Source: Granulibacter bethesdensis (lineage in GTDB: Bacteria > Pseudomonadota > Alphaproteobacteria > Acetobacterales > Acetobacteraceae). Taken from it: a stretch of 64,000 nucleotides of DNA. Made by a program: the position numbers and the translations under genes. Every line of letters begins with the position of its first letter. Within the stretch, counting starts at the first letter, position 1. Positions 44,061-52,876 of the stretch are shown one piece after another. The stretch is from contig NZ_CP018192.1 of the NCBI RefSeq assembly GCF_001889525.1, positions 1,623,493 through 1,687,492 of the forward strand, written 5' to 3'. The notes under the pieces are model-generated. The model was not told where the DNA came from, did not search any database, and saw only the letters and a list, made by a program, of their open reading frames with translations.

Positions 44061-45559
44061 AGCGGCTTCAGCCCCAGTATAGCGCCGACCGGAACGATCA
44101 GGGCAGCACCGGCATACCACCCGTCCCGAGGGCGTCGGGCCGAATAAGGATTATAATAGCTGTCAGGATTGAGCACATATTGTACCACCGGCTCCAGAGC
44201 GATGGCCGAAAACATTTGCACATGAGCGTTGATTTCGAAAATCGCCTTATCACGAGAGAAACCGGCTCCTGATCCACCAGCCTCCGCATTTGCCTCCGAC
44301 AGATAGCGGGCAAAGCTGCCGTTCATCCGCACCCAGCGCAACTTGACACCAAAACGGTCATAAGGCCGCGATGCGAAAGGGGCGTGCAGATTGGCACCCA
44401 CAAACAAGTCTGACTGAAAAGGTATTGTTGAATCAAAGGAGTATCCCAATCCACTGTACAGCGAAATCGCTGTAGGATTGGATTTTGAAGGATGCAGGCT
44501 GTCAGCATCTGGATGTCCACCATCCGCACGCCACACAACCTGTTCGGTGTTGATGACAATTCCCTGCGTGCCATGCTGGTTACGCACCGGATCGCCCGGA
44601 TTGAGCCCCCGAGACCGTCCATAAGCAGTCGTGTCATTATCCGGATGAGAACTGGAATTATAAAAACCGGTCAAAGAATATCGGCCGGGATATAATTGCG
44701 TCTCATATCCGGTCTTGTGGCCGATCTCGACCAATGTCAGCGCACCCGGATTAGGCTCCTGCCCCCAATCCCAGCCGCTATGAGCATTGGCATCCGGATG
44801 GGCCGCAAATGATCCTGCCTCGATATAAGTGGTGGGTGTCAGTGCATAACTGACGCGACCACCCCACATTGAATAAAGCGGCGAGATATACCCGGCATTG
44901 TGATAGAGAATATTGTTGTAGCAGCTGTTCAATGTCTGGCAGGTCGGCAAGGCAAAGAAGCGGTTCGGATGCGTACGCCCCAGCTCGATGTTCAGACGGT
45001 CATTGAAAAACGTCTGCTCATAAGTCAGTGTCGATAACTGTTCAGAACGCAGGTTATAGGTGGTCTGATATCCTGTGCTACTATCTGAAAACTGCCTGGT
45101 GGCCTCTATATTATTTGCACGGAGGCCAAAAAATGTTTCCTCGAAATGCAGCCTTGCATGGTGGATGCCCAGAATTTTGTCGAGGTCGAAATCCGCCCCT
45201 GTCAGCAGGTAAGTAGAATTGACCGTATTGCCGGTATCCTGACCAACACTCGGGTTGGAGCTGAAGAAATCGAACAGGGAGACGTGGAACGAAATACCAC
45301 GCTTCAGCAGAGTGCGGGACAGCGGGCCTAGCGGGCCTTCGTCATCTCTGATCTCTTTGGTCTGGATCGGTTTGATCAGACCGGGCACCACACGCGGGTT
45401 TGGCGCATCAGAGAGGGTTGAACCGGGCAATCGGGTGGTACCTGAGGTCTGCGCCATGGCAGATCCGGCCATCAGCACACACACCAGAGCAACCGGTGGC
45501 AGCGTTACGGCAAGGCGGGAGCTGGCGCGTACGCGATCACGTACCCTTTGGAATGACAT
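44057..45559 (-). CDS. OprB-family outer membrane porin
   Basis: About 500 residues with an N-terminal signal (hydrophobic Val-Ala-Leu-Val-Cys-Val-Leu-Met-Ala-Gly-Ser-Ala-Met-Ala-Gln). The mature part has alternating beta-strand pattern and OprB features: Leu-Leu-x-Arg-Gly-Ile-Ser-Phe near the start, Gly-Arg-Thr-His-Pro-Asn-Arg-Phe-Phe, and Leu-Glu-Pro-Val-Val-Gln-Tyr-Val-Leu-Asn-Pro-Asp near the end, where OprB porins have Pro-Asp-x-Gln-Tyr-x-x-x-Pro. Such porins usually pass sugars. Here the gene opens an operon with a Liv-type importer (ATGA overlap with livG), so it probably delivers the same substrate across the outer membrane. A GTG at 45571 is another possible start; neither has a good ribosome site. 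Confidence 0.8.
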   Translation of the reverse strand: MSFQRVRDRVRASSRLAVTLPPVALVCVLMAGSAMAQTSGTTRLPGSTLSDAPNPRVVPGLIKPIQTKEIRDDEGPLGPLSRTLLKRGISFHVSLFDFFSSNPSVGQDTGNTVNSTYLLTGADFDLDKILGIHHARLHFEETFFGLRANNIEATRQFSDSSTGYQTTYNLRSEQLSTLTYEQTFFNDRLNIELGRTHPNRFFALPTCQTLNSCYNNILYHNAGYISPLYSMWGGRVSYALTPTTYIEAGSFAAHPDANAHSGWDWGQEPNPGALTLVEIGHKTGYETQLYPGRYSLTGFYNSSSHPDNDTTAYGRSRGLNPGDPVRNQHGTQGIVINTEQVVWRADGGHPDADSLHPSKSNPTAISLYSGLGYSFDSTIPFQSDLFVGANLHAPFASRPYDRFGVKLRWVRMNGSFARYLSEANAEAGGSGAGFSRDKAIFEINAHVQMFSAIALEPVVQYVLNPDSYYNPYSARRPRDGWYAGAALIVPVGAILGLKPL

Positions 45560-45572
45560 GAGGAGACACACT

Positions 45573-45772
45573 TTTTCAGAAAGATAGGGATCGGATAGCT
45601 GATCACACGCCGAAGCGTGAAAACTACATCCTACACAGGTTGTTCATTGTAAAATTAACCATTCATATCTGTGATATTTATTTTGTTAAATCAACGAAGA
45701 ATTTACGTCAATACTGATTTATAAAATTTTCGTAAAAATATTATATAACGAATAAAAATAGTGCTTTATCCG
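45573..45772. other. AT-rich promoter region of the porin-Liv operon
   Basis: About 200 bases, strongly AT-rich between 45650 and 45770, upstream of the OprB-type porin on the minus strand. It must carry the operon promoter. I see no gene and no clear operator. Confidence 0.5.
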
Positions 45773-45803
45773 CAAAAAAAACCGGCTGGCAATAACCAGC
45801 CGG
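45773..45803 (-). terminator. Rho-independent terminator of the DegP-like gene
   Basis: Perfect 8-base stem CCGGCTGG/CCAGCCGG with a six-base loop, followed on the minus strand by a run of eight or nine T. It lies about 50 bases after the protease stop codon. Confidence 0.92.
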
Positions 45804-45855
45804 CTCCATAACCTTCCTGTGCCCCCTTCCCCCAGGGCACAGGCCAAACCTGCCA

Positions 45856-47433
45856 TCAACTGAGCGGCAGCGGTACCCAGCGAAGCCCGTCCTGTCCCTG
45901 AATCAACAGAAGAACGGATTTACGGCCCTGTTTACGCACGGCTTCCAGACGCTGCGTGATATCCTTCGGCGCAGCCACCGGTTCCTGCTGCACCTCGACA
46001 ATAATATCGCCCGGTTTAAGGCCCCGTTGCTCTGCTGCCGAACCGGACGCGATGTTGGCGATCACCACGCCCTTCTGATCACCCTGCAGATTGAAATGCT
46101 CCCGCACCTCCGGCGACAGGGCCGCAACCGTCACGCCGAGTTCCCTGATAACAAGCTGGGCGCTGTTATGACTGCCGGGTTTGGCCTTTTCCGCGGCAGC
46201 CTGTTTGACATCATCCGGCATTTCTCCGACGCGGGCATCCAGTGTGACCCGCTTGCCGCCGCGCCATAGCACCACCGGTACGGTCTCATCGATCGGGGTT
46301 TCCGCCACAATACGTGGCAGGGAATGCATATCCTTCACATCCTGATTGTTGAATTTCAGGATGATGTCGCCATTCTGCAGATGGGCCTTGTCCGCTGGAC
46401 CGCCCTCATTCACGCCCGCGATCATGGCGCCGTTGGTTTCCTTCAGCCCGAGACTTTCAGCAATTTCGGGCGTGACCTGCTGAATCCGTACGCCCAGCCA
46501 GCCACGTCGGGCACGACCGAATTTACGGATCTGATCCACCACGTTCTGTGCCAGCCTGGAAGGGATGGCGAAACCGATGCCAATGGAACCGCCGGAGGGG
46601 GAATAAATGGCGGTGTTGATGCCGATCACCTGCCCATCCATATTGAACAACGGTCCACCAGAATTGCCGCGATTGATGGCGGCGTCCGTCTGGATGAAAT
46701 CATCATACGGCCCCTGATGGATATCACGCCCGCGCGCCGAAACGATACCAGCGGTGACAGACCCCCCCAGACCAAACGGATTACCGATCGCCAGCACCCA
46801 GTCCCCCACGCGCTCCTTGTCGCTATCGCCAAACTGTACGGCGGTCAGCGGCTTGTCCTTGGGGGGCGTCACCTGCAAGACAGCAATGTCGAGCCGTTCA
46901 TCCCGGCCCAGCACCTTCGCCTTGAGCGGAGTATTGTCCTGAAGAATGACGGTGATTTCATCCGCCCCGTCGATCACATGATTATTCGTGACGACGATTC
47001 CCTCCTTCGCATCGACGATAAAGCCGGAACCGAGGCTTTGTGCCCGACGCGGGGCTCCTTCTTCTCCGCCATGCGGCTGGCCCGGAAGAGGATGGCGATT
47101 CATGAAATCGCGGAAGAATTTCTCGAACGGGGATCCCGGCGGGAATTGTGGCATATCCGGTCCGGGGCCTTCCGGCCCACGGGCGATGGTCGTGGTGGAG
47201 GAAATATTGACCACCCCCGGCAGCAGCTTTTCAGCCAGATCGGCAAAGCTGGCCGGTGCTTCGCGTGCCTGTGCATCCATGGCCGGATAAAGCGGCAAAC
47301 CGCCCGGAACCAGCCCTGTTGCCAACGGGATCATCACCGCAAGAGCCAGCCCCGCCCGCAGGCAACGGCTCCGACGCTGCAATGCCTTGTCGGCTGGGTA
47401 CGATTCGGTCTGTAGGGGGGTAGGATAAGTCAT
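45856..47433 (-). CDS. DegP/HtrA-family periplasmic serine protease (Do type)
   Basis: 525 residues. A hydrophobic export segment (about 27-50) precedes the trypsin-like domain with catalytic His152 (Thr-Asn-Asn-His-Val), Asp182 (Leu-Asp-Ile-Ala-Val) and Ser258 (Gly-Asn-Ser-Gly-Gly-Pro). A Pro- and Gly-rich LA-loop with Met-Pro-Gln-Phe-Pro lies at about 85-130. Two PDZ domains follow (Gly-Trp-Leu-Gly-Val from about 304, and a second ending with Gly-Leu-Lys-Pro-Gly-Asp-Ile-Ile). It degrades or refolds damaged envelope proteins. The start has GGAGGA eleven bases upstream; the segment before the signal is about 25 residues long, so a later start is conceivable. It stands alone with a strong terminator. 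Confidence 0.93.
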   Translation of the reverse strand: MTYPTPLQTESYPADKALQRRSRCLRAGLALAVMIPLATGLVPGGLPLYPAMDAQAREAPASFADLAEKLLPGVVNISSTTTIARGPEGPGPDMPQFPPGSPFEKFFRDFMNRHPLPGQPHGGEEGAPRRAQSLGSGFIVDAKEGIVVTNNHVIDGADEITVILQDNTPLKAKVLGRDERLDIAVLQVTPPKDKPLTAVQFGDSDKERVGDWVLAIGNPFGLGGSVTAGIVSARGRDIHQGPYDDFIQTDAAINRGNSGGPLFNMDGQVIGINTAIYSPSGGSIGIGFAIPSRLAQNVVDQIRKFGRARRGWLGVRIQQVTPEIAESLGLKETNGAMIAGVNEGGPADKAHLQNGDIILKFNNQDVKDMHSLPRIVAETPIDETVPVVLWRGGKRVTLDARVGEMPDDVKQAAAEKAKPGSHNSAQLVIRELGVTVAALSPEVREHFNLQGDQKGVVIANIASGSAAEQRGLKPGDIIVEVQQEPVAAPKDITQRLEAVRKQGRKSVLLLIQGQDGLRWVPLPLS

Positions 47434-47789
47434 GGACCAGATATTCCTCCGGTAGACTGTTCAGGCGCCAGATACGCCGTCATTTAAAGACCTGTTGATG
47501 CCAATTCTGCGCGTGGCGCCAAAGACGGGCAAGGGTCATGGAAACATGAAACTGTTCCACGACCTCTCCGCTCATTAAATAGCACCCCCTGCTGCGGGTT
47601 GCAGAAACAGGCCTTGCAGGAAACAAAGTGAGCAAGGCAGAAAAATGGTTTATGCCTCCCGTGTCACCCTCTTGTGTAGTCTTGCTCTTGCGAAGGGCGG
47701 TTGCCGCGCCTATCCCGCGACAACGCCCCGGAAACAGCCCGAGCGCGCCAGCCTGAGCGCAAAGGCCCGAGTGCAAAGGAACGCCAATC
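47434..47789. other. Divergent intergenic region between protease and mrp genes
   Basis: 356 bases that should hold both promoters. On the minus strand a 31-codon frame (47575 to 47480, Met-Ser-Gly-Glu-Val-Val-Glu to Gln-Val-Phe-Lys) has an AGGGGG nine bases before its ATG and could be a small leader gene. Nothing else stands out. Confidence 0.35.
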
Positions 47790-48929
47790 ATGAACGACAC
47801 CCCCTCCCCCCACGCAACACCGCCGGACGCGCAATTGCGGGAGGTGCTGCGTGCAGTTACCGATCCTGCAACCGGGAAAGATATCGTCAGCGCCGGGTTG
47901 ATCGACAGCATCCAAAGCCGTGATGGGTTGGTACAGGTGGCCCTGCGCGCCACGCGGGAGCGGGCGGCAGAGATGGAAACCGTGCGCAAGGCTGCTGAAA
48001 CCGTGCTGTCACGCCAGCCCGGTATTCGCAATGCCACCGTGGTACTGACCGCACATCACGATGCCCCACCCACCACCGCACAGGCAGCGCACGGCCATGG
48101 TCCCAGCCATGGTCAGGGCGCGCAACCCCGCCCCCGACTACTGACAGACGTAGGAGCCGTCATCGCGGTAGCCTCCGGCAAAGGAGGGGTGGGTAAATCC
48201 ACTGTCGCCGTCAATCTCGCCGTGGCTCTGGCACAGATGGGGCTGAAGGCCGGGCTGCTGGATGCCGATATTCACGGGCCAAGCCTGCCTCTGCTGCTTG
48301 GGGAAACCCGCAAGCCGGAAGCCCGGGGTGGCAGGCTGATCCCGATCGAGACATGGGGGCTGAAGGCCATGTCGATCGGTTTTCTGGTTGATCAGAACGA
48401 GGCAATGATCTGGCGGGGCCCGATGGTGATGGGTGCGCTGGAGCAGATGATGGGACAGGTCGCGTGGGGTGATCTGGATGTGCTGATCGTCGATATGCCC
48501 CCCGGTACCGGCGATGCGCAGCTCACCATGGCGCAGCGTGTGGCGCTGGCAGGGGCGGTCATCGTCTCCACACCGCAGGATCTGGCGCTGGCAGATGCGC
48601 GGCGGGGGGTTGCCATGTTCGGCAAGACGCATGTGCCGGTGCTGGGGATCGTGGAAAATATGAGCTATTTCTGCTGCCCCAATTGCGGCCATCGCAGCGA
48701 AGTTTTCTCTCATGGCGGGGTGAAGGAAGAAGCGGAACGGCTGGGGACCGATTTTCTCGGTGAAATTCCCCTGCTGCTCGATATCCGTGCAGCAGCGGAT
48801 TCCGGAACGCCTGTGGTTGCCGCAGCGCCGGCCAGTCAGGCTGCGCAGGCTTTCTCCGAGTTGGCCCGGAGAATCTGGGCAAAAATCCCTTCGAAACGAC
48901 CGAGTGGCCCTAAAATCGTTGTTCAATAA
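47790..48929 (+). CDS. mrp: Mrp/ApbC-type Fe-S cluster carrier ATPase
   Basis: 379 residues. The N-terminal 90 residues are a MIP18/DUF59 domain (Val-Thr-Asp-Pro-Ala-Thr-Gly-Lys-Asp-Ile-Val-Ser-Ala-Gly). A His/Gln-rich linker at 88-115 leads to the ParA-like NTPase with the deviant Walker A Lys-Gly-Gly-Val-Gly-Lys-Ser (131-137), Asp-Ala-Asp-Ile-His-Gly-Pro-Ser and Val-Asp-Met-Pro-Pro-Gly-Thr-Gly-Asp. The cluster-binding Cys-Pro-Asn-Cys is present in Met-Ser-Tyr-Phe-Cys-Cys-Pro-Asn-Cys-Gly. It carries 4Fe-4S clusters to apoproteins in the cytoplasm. AAGGA lies nine bases before the ATG. Its stop is 23 bases from that of the convergent phytochrome gene. Confidence 0.94.
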   Translation: MNDTPSPHATPPDAQLREVLRAVTDPATGKDIVSAGLIDSIQSRDGLVQVALRATRERAAEMETVRKAAETVLSRQPGIRNATVVLTAHHDAPPTTAQAAHGHGPSHGQGAQPRPRLLTDVGAVIAVASGKGGVGKSTVAVNLAVALAQMGLKAGLLDADIHGPSLPLLLGETRKPEARGGRLIPIETWGLKAMSIGFLVDQNEAMIWRGPMVMGALEQMMGQVAWGDLDVLIVDMPPGTGDAQLTMAQRVALAGAVIVSTPQDLALADARRGVAMFGKTHVPVLGIVENMSYFCCPNCGHRSEVFSHGGVKEEAERLGTDFLGEIPLLLDIRAAADSGTPVVAAAPASQAAQAFSELARRIWAKIPSKRPSGPKIVVQ

Positions 48930-48952
48930 GCAGGCACGGAAGGAAGAGTTTT

Positions 48953-50554
48953 TTACAGGCCGTGCCCACCTCGCTGCTGACCATCCTGCTGACCATCCTG
49001 CTGACCACTGGCAGGGCGCCGCAACAGAATATCCATCAGTCCGGCACGGAGATTTGCAGCGATTCTGACATCCGTTGTGGTCCAGACGAGGCTTTGATCT
49101 TCCACTGTCTCCGTCCATACGGCAAAGCTGCTGCGCGGAGACAGGGTGCCGTCCTCACCCTGCGATTTGCCACCATGAGGATTACCGGCCCATGTAACCG
49201 TGCTGACGGTTTCCTGCCGGAAAAACAACAGATAATCAGACCCTTCAGGAGAAAGCGGAACGGCCAGCACACCGGGCGGAAAGTGTGGATATTGCGCAAG
49301 CGCGGGAAACACCGCCCTTATCCGCGCAGAGGCATAAAGCTCGCCACGCCGTGCATGATCCAGCAAACCAACCAGCGTCATGATCGCAGTCTCTGAAGGA
49401 ACCAGTTGATACGCTGACACGGCACCGCTCAGCACGACTGCCACGCCGTCACACGAAACCATATCGGCTATCGCGGCCAGATGGTGCCGCAATCCGCCTC
49501 CGCCCTGCTCCCTCAGCGCAGGCAACAAATCTTCCAGCAAGTCGCGCAGACGGTCATCACGCTCCTGCTGGATTTCCCCCTCCCGGCTGTCCAGCAGCAG
49601 GGAGAACATCTGACCAAACATCTCCATGACCGCCCGGCGGTCTGCGGCAAGCCAGAGCGGACGCATGGCATGACAGGCAATCAGCCCCCATAACTGCCCG
49701 CCGCGCAGGATCGAGATCGAGGCAGAAGCCACCACGCCCATATTGCGCAGATACTGGACATGCACCGGCGAGACGGCCCGCAAAGTGGAAAGTGACATAT
49801 CCAGCGGTTCTGTCTGCTCCGGCAGAGACAAAAGGGGGCAGGTTTCGTCCTCTGTATCGCCAATCAGGCGGAGCCAACTGCGTTCGTAAAGCGTCCTCGC
49901 CTGACGCGGAATGTCGGTGGCCGGATAATGCAGGCCGAGACAGGATGCTGTGCCGGACCGAAGACTTTCCGCCACGACCTCCCCCGATCCATCCTCGGCG
50001 AAACGATAGATCATGACACGGTCATAACCGGTCAGGGCACGAATCTGCCGTGTGGCTTCCTGAAAAAGCGGTGCTATACCCCGGCTCTGCTGCAACCGTC
50101 CGAACATCATCCTGACGGTGCTGGAAACATCATTCCGGCCGCTATTGCCGCATACCGATGGCTCGGCCTCGATCACATAAGTATCGGCCATGATATGGAT
50201 AGAAAAATCATAGAGCACAGCCTCTTCATCATGACGCAGCTTCAAGCCAAACAGACGCTCCGTCATGGCAGCACTGCCCAGAATCTGCACGGCACCCCGC
50301 AATGCATGAACCGTTTCCGGCGGCAACAACGTGATCAGGGAGCAACCCAACACCATAGAAGCCGAGGCCGGAAGATAGTCGGCAATGTTCGCGGATACAT
50401 GCGTCACGTTCCACAGACGTGAGACTGCGATCAGGAAACCATAGGGCTGTATGGCACCAGGCGTGTGGATCGGTTCACGATCACACTCGGTCAGGGGAAG
50501 CATCTCTTGTCGCAGAGGCATCTGGGGATAACCGTTCTTGAAGGTAGCCGCCAA
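48953..50554 (-). CDS. Bacteriophytochrome photosensory core without output domain
   Basis: 533 residues. It has the PAS-GAF-PHY order. The biliverdin-attachment Cys is Cys24 in Cys-Asp-Arg-Glu-Pro-Ile-His-x-Pro-Gly-x-Ile-Gln-Pro, the same position as in Deinococcus BphP. GAF has Met-Ile-Tyr-Arg-Phe, Pro-Ala-Thr-Asp-Ile-Pro (211-216; Thr for the usual Ser, the key Asp kept), His265 and Leu-Ile-Ala-Cys-His. The PHY tongue has Trp-Ala-Gly-Asn-Pro (455-459) and Pro-Arg-Ser-Ser-Phe (473-477). The protein stops soon after PHY with a low-complexity Gly-Gln-Gln-Asp tail; the histidine kinase domains of typical 700-plus-residue BphPs are absent. It should bind biliverdin and switch with red/far-red light, acting through a separate partner. 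No haem oxygenase, kinase or response regulator adjoins. Confidence 0.9.
   Translation of the reverse strand: MAATFKNGYPQMPLRQEMLPLTECDREPIHTPGAIQPYGFLIAVSRLWNVTHVSANIADYLPASASMVLGCSLITLLPPETVHALRGAVQILGSAAMTERLFGLKLRHDEEAVLYDFSIHIMADTYVIEAEPSVCGNSGRNDVSSTVRMMFGRLQQSRGIAPLFQEATRQIRALTGYDRVMIYRFAEDGSGEVVAESLRSGTASCLGLHYPATDIPRQARTLYERSWLRLIGDTEDETCPLLSLPEQTEPLDMSLSTLRAVSPVHVQYLRNMGVVASASISILRGGQLWGLIACHAMRPLWLAADRRAVMEMFGQMFSLLLDSREGEIQQERDDRLRDLLEDLLPALREQGGGGLRHHLAAIADMVSCDGVAVVLSGAVSAYQLVPSETAIMTLVGLLDHARRGELYASARIRAVFPALAQYPHFPPGVLAVPLSPEGSDYLLFFRQETVSTVTWAGNPHGGKSQGEDGTLSPRSSFAVWTETVEDQSLVWTTTDVRIAANLRAGLMDILLRRPASGQQDGQQDGQQRGGHGL
48974..49009 (-). repeat. Three 12-base tandem repeats in the phytochrome 3' end
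   Basis: CTGCTGACCATC twice, then CTGCTGACCACT. They encode the repeated Gly-Gln-Gln-Asp-type tail of the phytochrome-like protein. Unit length is a multiple of three, so copy-number change would keep frame. Confidence 0.85.
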
Positions 50555-50654
50555 GCCATATTTTTTTAATGTATATAGGCTTCACTTGGTTCTGGCTATC
50601 GCATCATGATGAACAGTTAGTGAGCCGGGAACTTATTTCTTTATGGTCGATATG

Positions 50655-50683
50655 AAAAAGGCTCCGGCATAGATATCGGAGCC
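50655..50683 (-). terminator. Terminator of the alginate-export-type gene
   Basis: On the minus strand GGCTCCG, ten-base loop, CGGAGCC, then TTTTT. It lies about 20 bases after the stop of the barrel protein gene and also insulates the phytochrome gene downstream. Confidence 0.85.
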
Positions 50684-50702
50684 CTGATACTCATGACTTG
50701 GC

Positions 50703-52385
50703 TCAGAAACGGTATTCAAGCGTGCTCAGCCAGAAGAATCCATCTTTGGCACCGACCTTACGCATACCGTCCGACAGGAACATGTGGGCGAAATCGTTGG
50801 TGAATGTCAGATGCTGGTCGATCCGCAGCGCCACGGAAAGCTGGGGATTGAAACCGATGAACCCACCCTGCAAATTGCCGCGCGGCGGATAGATGCGGTT
50901 GGTGCCATAGACCGTATCATCCGTGTTTGCACGCCAGTTGAGCGGAAGACGCGCACGAATGGCAACGGCGCTGTGCGGCACCCAAAGCAGGTTCGGCCCC
51001 ACGGAAATCAGGTTACCCGGCGCCAGATAGGTGGAGGAATCCAGATAGCTCGTCGATGGAGCGAAAGGCGCGATATACGTGCCAATACTACCGGTTTTAT
51101 CGTTATAATTACCGCCGGAGTAATAGTCAGCCTGTATCCCGAGGGAAGGCGTACCATACATTTTGCTGAACCGCCATGCGATAACGTTATTCAGGGCAAA
51201 AGCCTCAACCGGACGGGTGGCACCACCTCCTTTAGGCCGGAACTCGCCACCCTGATAGGTACCACCAAGGCTGAATTCTATCGGACCGGCCTTACCCCAG
51301 AACCGCACGCCGACATTGTCACGATGGGTTGTACCGGCCGTGGTGCCGCCGGCCCGGGCATTGGCGATCGAGGCATTGGAGCCACCAACCAGATAGCCCA
51401 TGTAATAAAGATCGGCGAAGATCTGACTGGATTTGCCTAGGAATTTAAAATTAGGCAGTGCGTAGCTGCCATACGCACCCCACAGCCGATTTCCCCAGGA
51501 CTCACGGAATTTGAATGCTCCGGAGCGGCTTTCATCAACAGAGACGAAGTCGAACACGTCGACGCGGAAGCGTGACCACACATTATAGGCACGCACGCCT
51601 TCCCAACTCTGCGGGATATTCGGATTGCCGCGATCGAAAATCATATAGTTCGGCACATCCAGAAACTGCTGCCGTCCGACAATGATGCCACCCTGGCCGC
51701 CCAGAACCTTACCCTTCACTTCCGCAAACAGGTTCAGGAAATCCATGTTAGTGCGCTGGGTGCCGCTGTAGCCAAAATAATTATGCCCCCAGGCCTGACC
51801 GCTGATGACATCGGTATAAATGCGCAAATGATCTCCCAGATGCACATCGGCGCCATACTGGCTGCGCAACAACAGACGATCGGAGCTTTTCTTCGACTGA
51901 TATCCAAAAAAAGGTGCCTGATCGAAGAAATTACGTAAACGTTCGCTGCCATTGAACGTAACGTAGATGGAGCCGCTATCATTCAGTTTGACGAATTTCA
52001 GCGGATCGAAGAAATCCCTGCGCAGGGAGGGGTCACGCAAATAACTCCAGTCTTCTGCCCAGCGAACCTGACCATACCGGGCCACCGGGCCAAAACCGGC
52101 AGCCACCCCGGCCTCGGCATTGAACACGCCCCATGGCCCCTGATGCACGGTGGGGATCTGGCCCGGCTTGTTCTTCTTCAGCTTCACCAGTTCAGGGTCA
52201 GCCGATATGTCGGGCGCACTGCCGAGGGTTGAGGAGACGCGACTTCCTGTTGTCTGCTGATCAGCCGCCCATCCTTGCACAGGGCACAATGACGATGCCA
52301 CGCTGAGACCAGCCACCGACAACAATCCAGGCACAGACATCCGGGGCAGACGGCTGATGCCGCGCGTCCTTAAGACCTTCGACAT
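50703..52385 (-). CDS. Alginate-export-family outer membrane beta-barrel protein
   Basis: 560 residues. A signal peptide (hydrophobic 16-33, Gly-Trp-Ala-Ala-Asp near 40) is followed by a barrel of alternating strands ending in Tyr-Arg-Phe, the terminal aromatic of outer membrane proteins. The motifs Arg-Arg-Asp-Phe-Phe-Asp-Pro-Leu-Lys-Phe, Ser-Gln-Tyr-Gly-Ala-Asp-Val-His-Leu-Gly-Asp-His and Gly-Gly-Ile-Ile-Val-Gly-Arg-Gln-Gln-Phe fit the alginate_export (AlgE-like) family, which in acetic acid bacteria is common and not tied to alginate. No alginate synthesis genes are near, so the cargo is unknown; a general channel for organic acids or sugars is as likely. Monocistronic, with a clear terminator downstream. 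Confidence 0.78.
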   Translation of the reverse strand: MSKVLRTRGISRLPRMSVPGLLSVAGLSVASSLCPVQGWAADQQTTGSRVSSTLGSAPDISADPELVKLKKNKPGQIPTVHQGPWGVFNAEAGVAAGFGPVARYGQVRWAEDWSYLRDPSLRRDFFDPLKFVKLNDSGSIYVTFNGSERLRNFFDQAPFFGYQSKKSSDRLLLRSQYGADVHLGDHLRIYTDVISGQAWGHNYFGYSGTQRTNMDFLNLFAEVKGKVLGGQGGIIVGRQQFLDVPNYMIFDRGNPNIPQSWEGVRAYNVWSRFRVDVFDFVSVDESRSGAFKFRESWGNRLWGAYGSYALPNFKFLGKSSQIFADLYYMGYLVGGSNASIANARAGGTTAGTTHRDNVGVRFWGKAGPIEFSLGGTYQGGEFRPKGGGATRPVEAFALNNVIAWRFSKMYGTPSLGIQADYYSGGNYNDKTGSIGTYIAPFAPSTSYLDSSTYLAPGNLISVGPNLLWVPHSAVAIRARLPLNWRANTDDTVYGTNRIYPPRGNLQGGFIGFNPQLSVALRIDQHLTFTNDFAHMFLSDGMRKVGAKDGFFWLSTLEYRF

Positions 52386-52876
52386 GACAAAGCAATTCCT
52401 GTTTTACCGCTCGGCGGCCGTGATCGGCCACTGCCACCGCTTAGGGAAACTTCAATAAAGCCCGATCCAGACCGTCAGGTCTCACGCATAGTTTGTTTCT
52501 ATAGCGCAACAGATTACCGCGACATAAAATTTCAATAACTGCCTTGCTCAACCCTATGAGTGAACTAAACCTGACAGCGAGATGTCATATTTTTTATTCA
52601 AATTATGTCAATCTCATTCCATATTCACATCAAAATACGATCTAAATGGTTGCAATAAAGTCACAAATAACATTATTAAATCGTATTTTTGAAGAGTGAT
52701 TTTTATCCTGCACGAGACTGAAATGATTGATTCGAATCATTCTCCATTGGCGAAAAGAGTCCAAATGATTAAACCCACCCCATGAAAAACAAGGGGCCAT
52801 TTCCTGCGCTGCACCACAGGCTGATGCAGTGGCAGGCCATGCCCGGCTGGTGCTTTTTCTCATGGCAGGTAAATTG
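52386..52876. other. Divergent intergenic region upstream of DUF2946 and barrel genes
   Basis: About 490 bases with an AT-rich middle (52540-52700). It contains the Fur-box-like palindrome at 52722-52741 and should hold promoters in both directions. I see no further gene. Confidence 0.5.
52722..52741. promoter_or_regulatory. Fur-box-like palindrome
   Basis: AATGATTGATTCGAATCATT: arms AATGATT/AATCATT around GATTCG, flanked by GA and TC that extend the symmetry. It resembles the GATAATGATAATCATTATC-type iron box in composition and length and lies upstream of a DUF2946-TonB receptor pair, where iron control is expected. The match is by eye only. Confidence 0.5.

Noticed and set aside
50703-52385. 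Alginate synthesis or export locus
   Set aside because: Only the barrel family is present; no polymerase, epimerase or acetylation genes adjoin, so the family name does not show the substrate.
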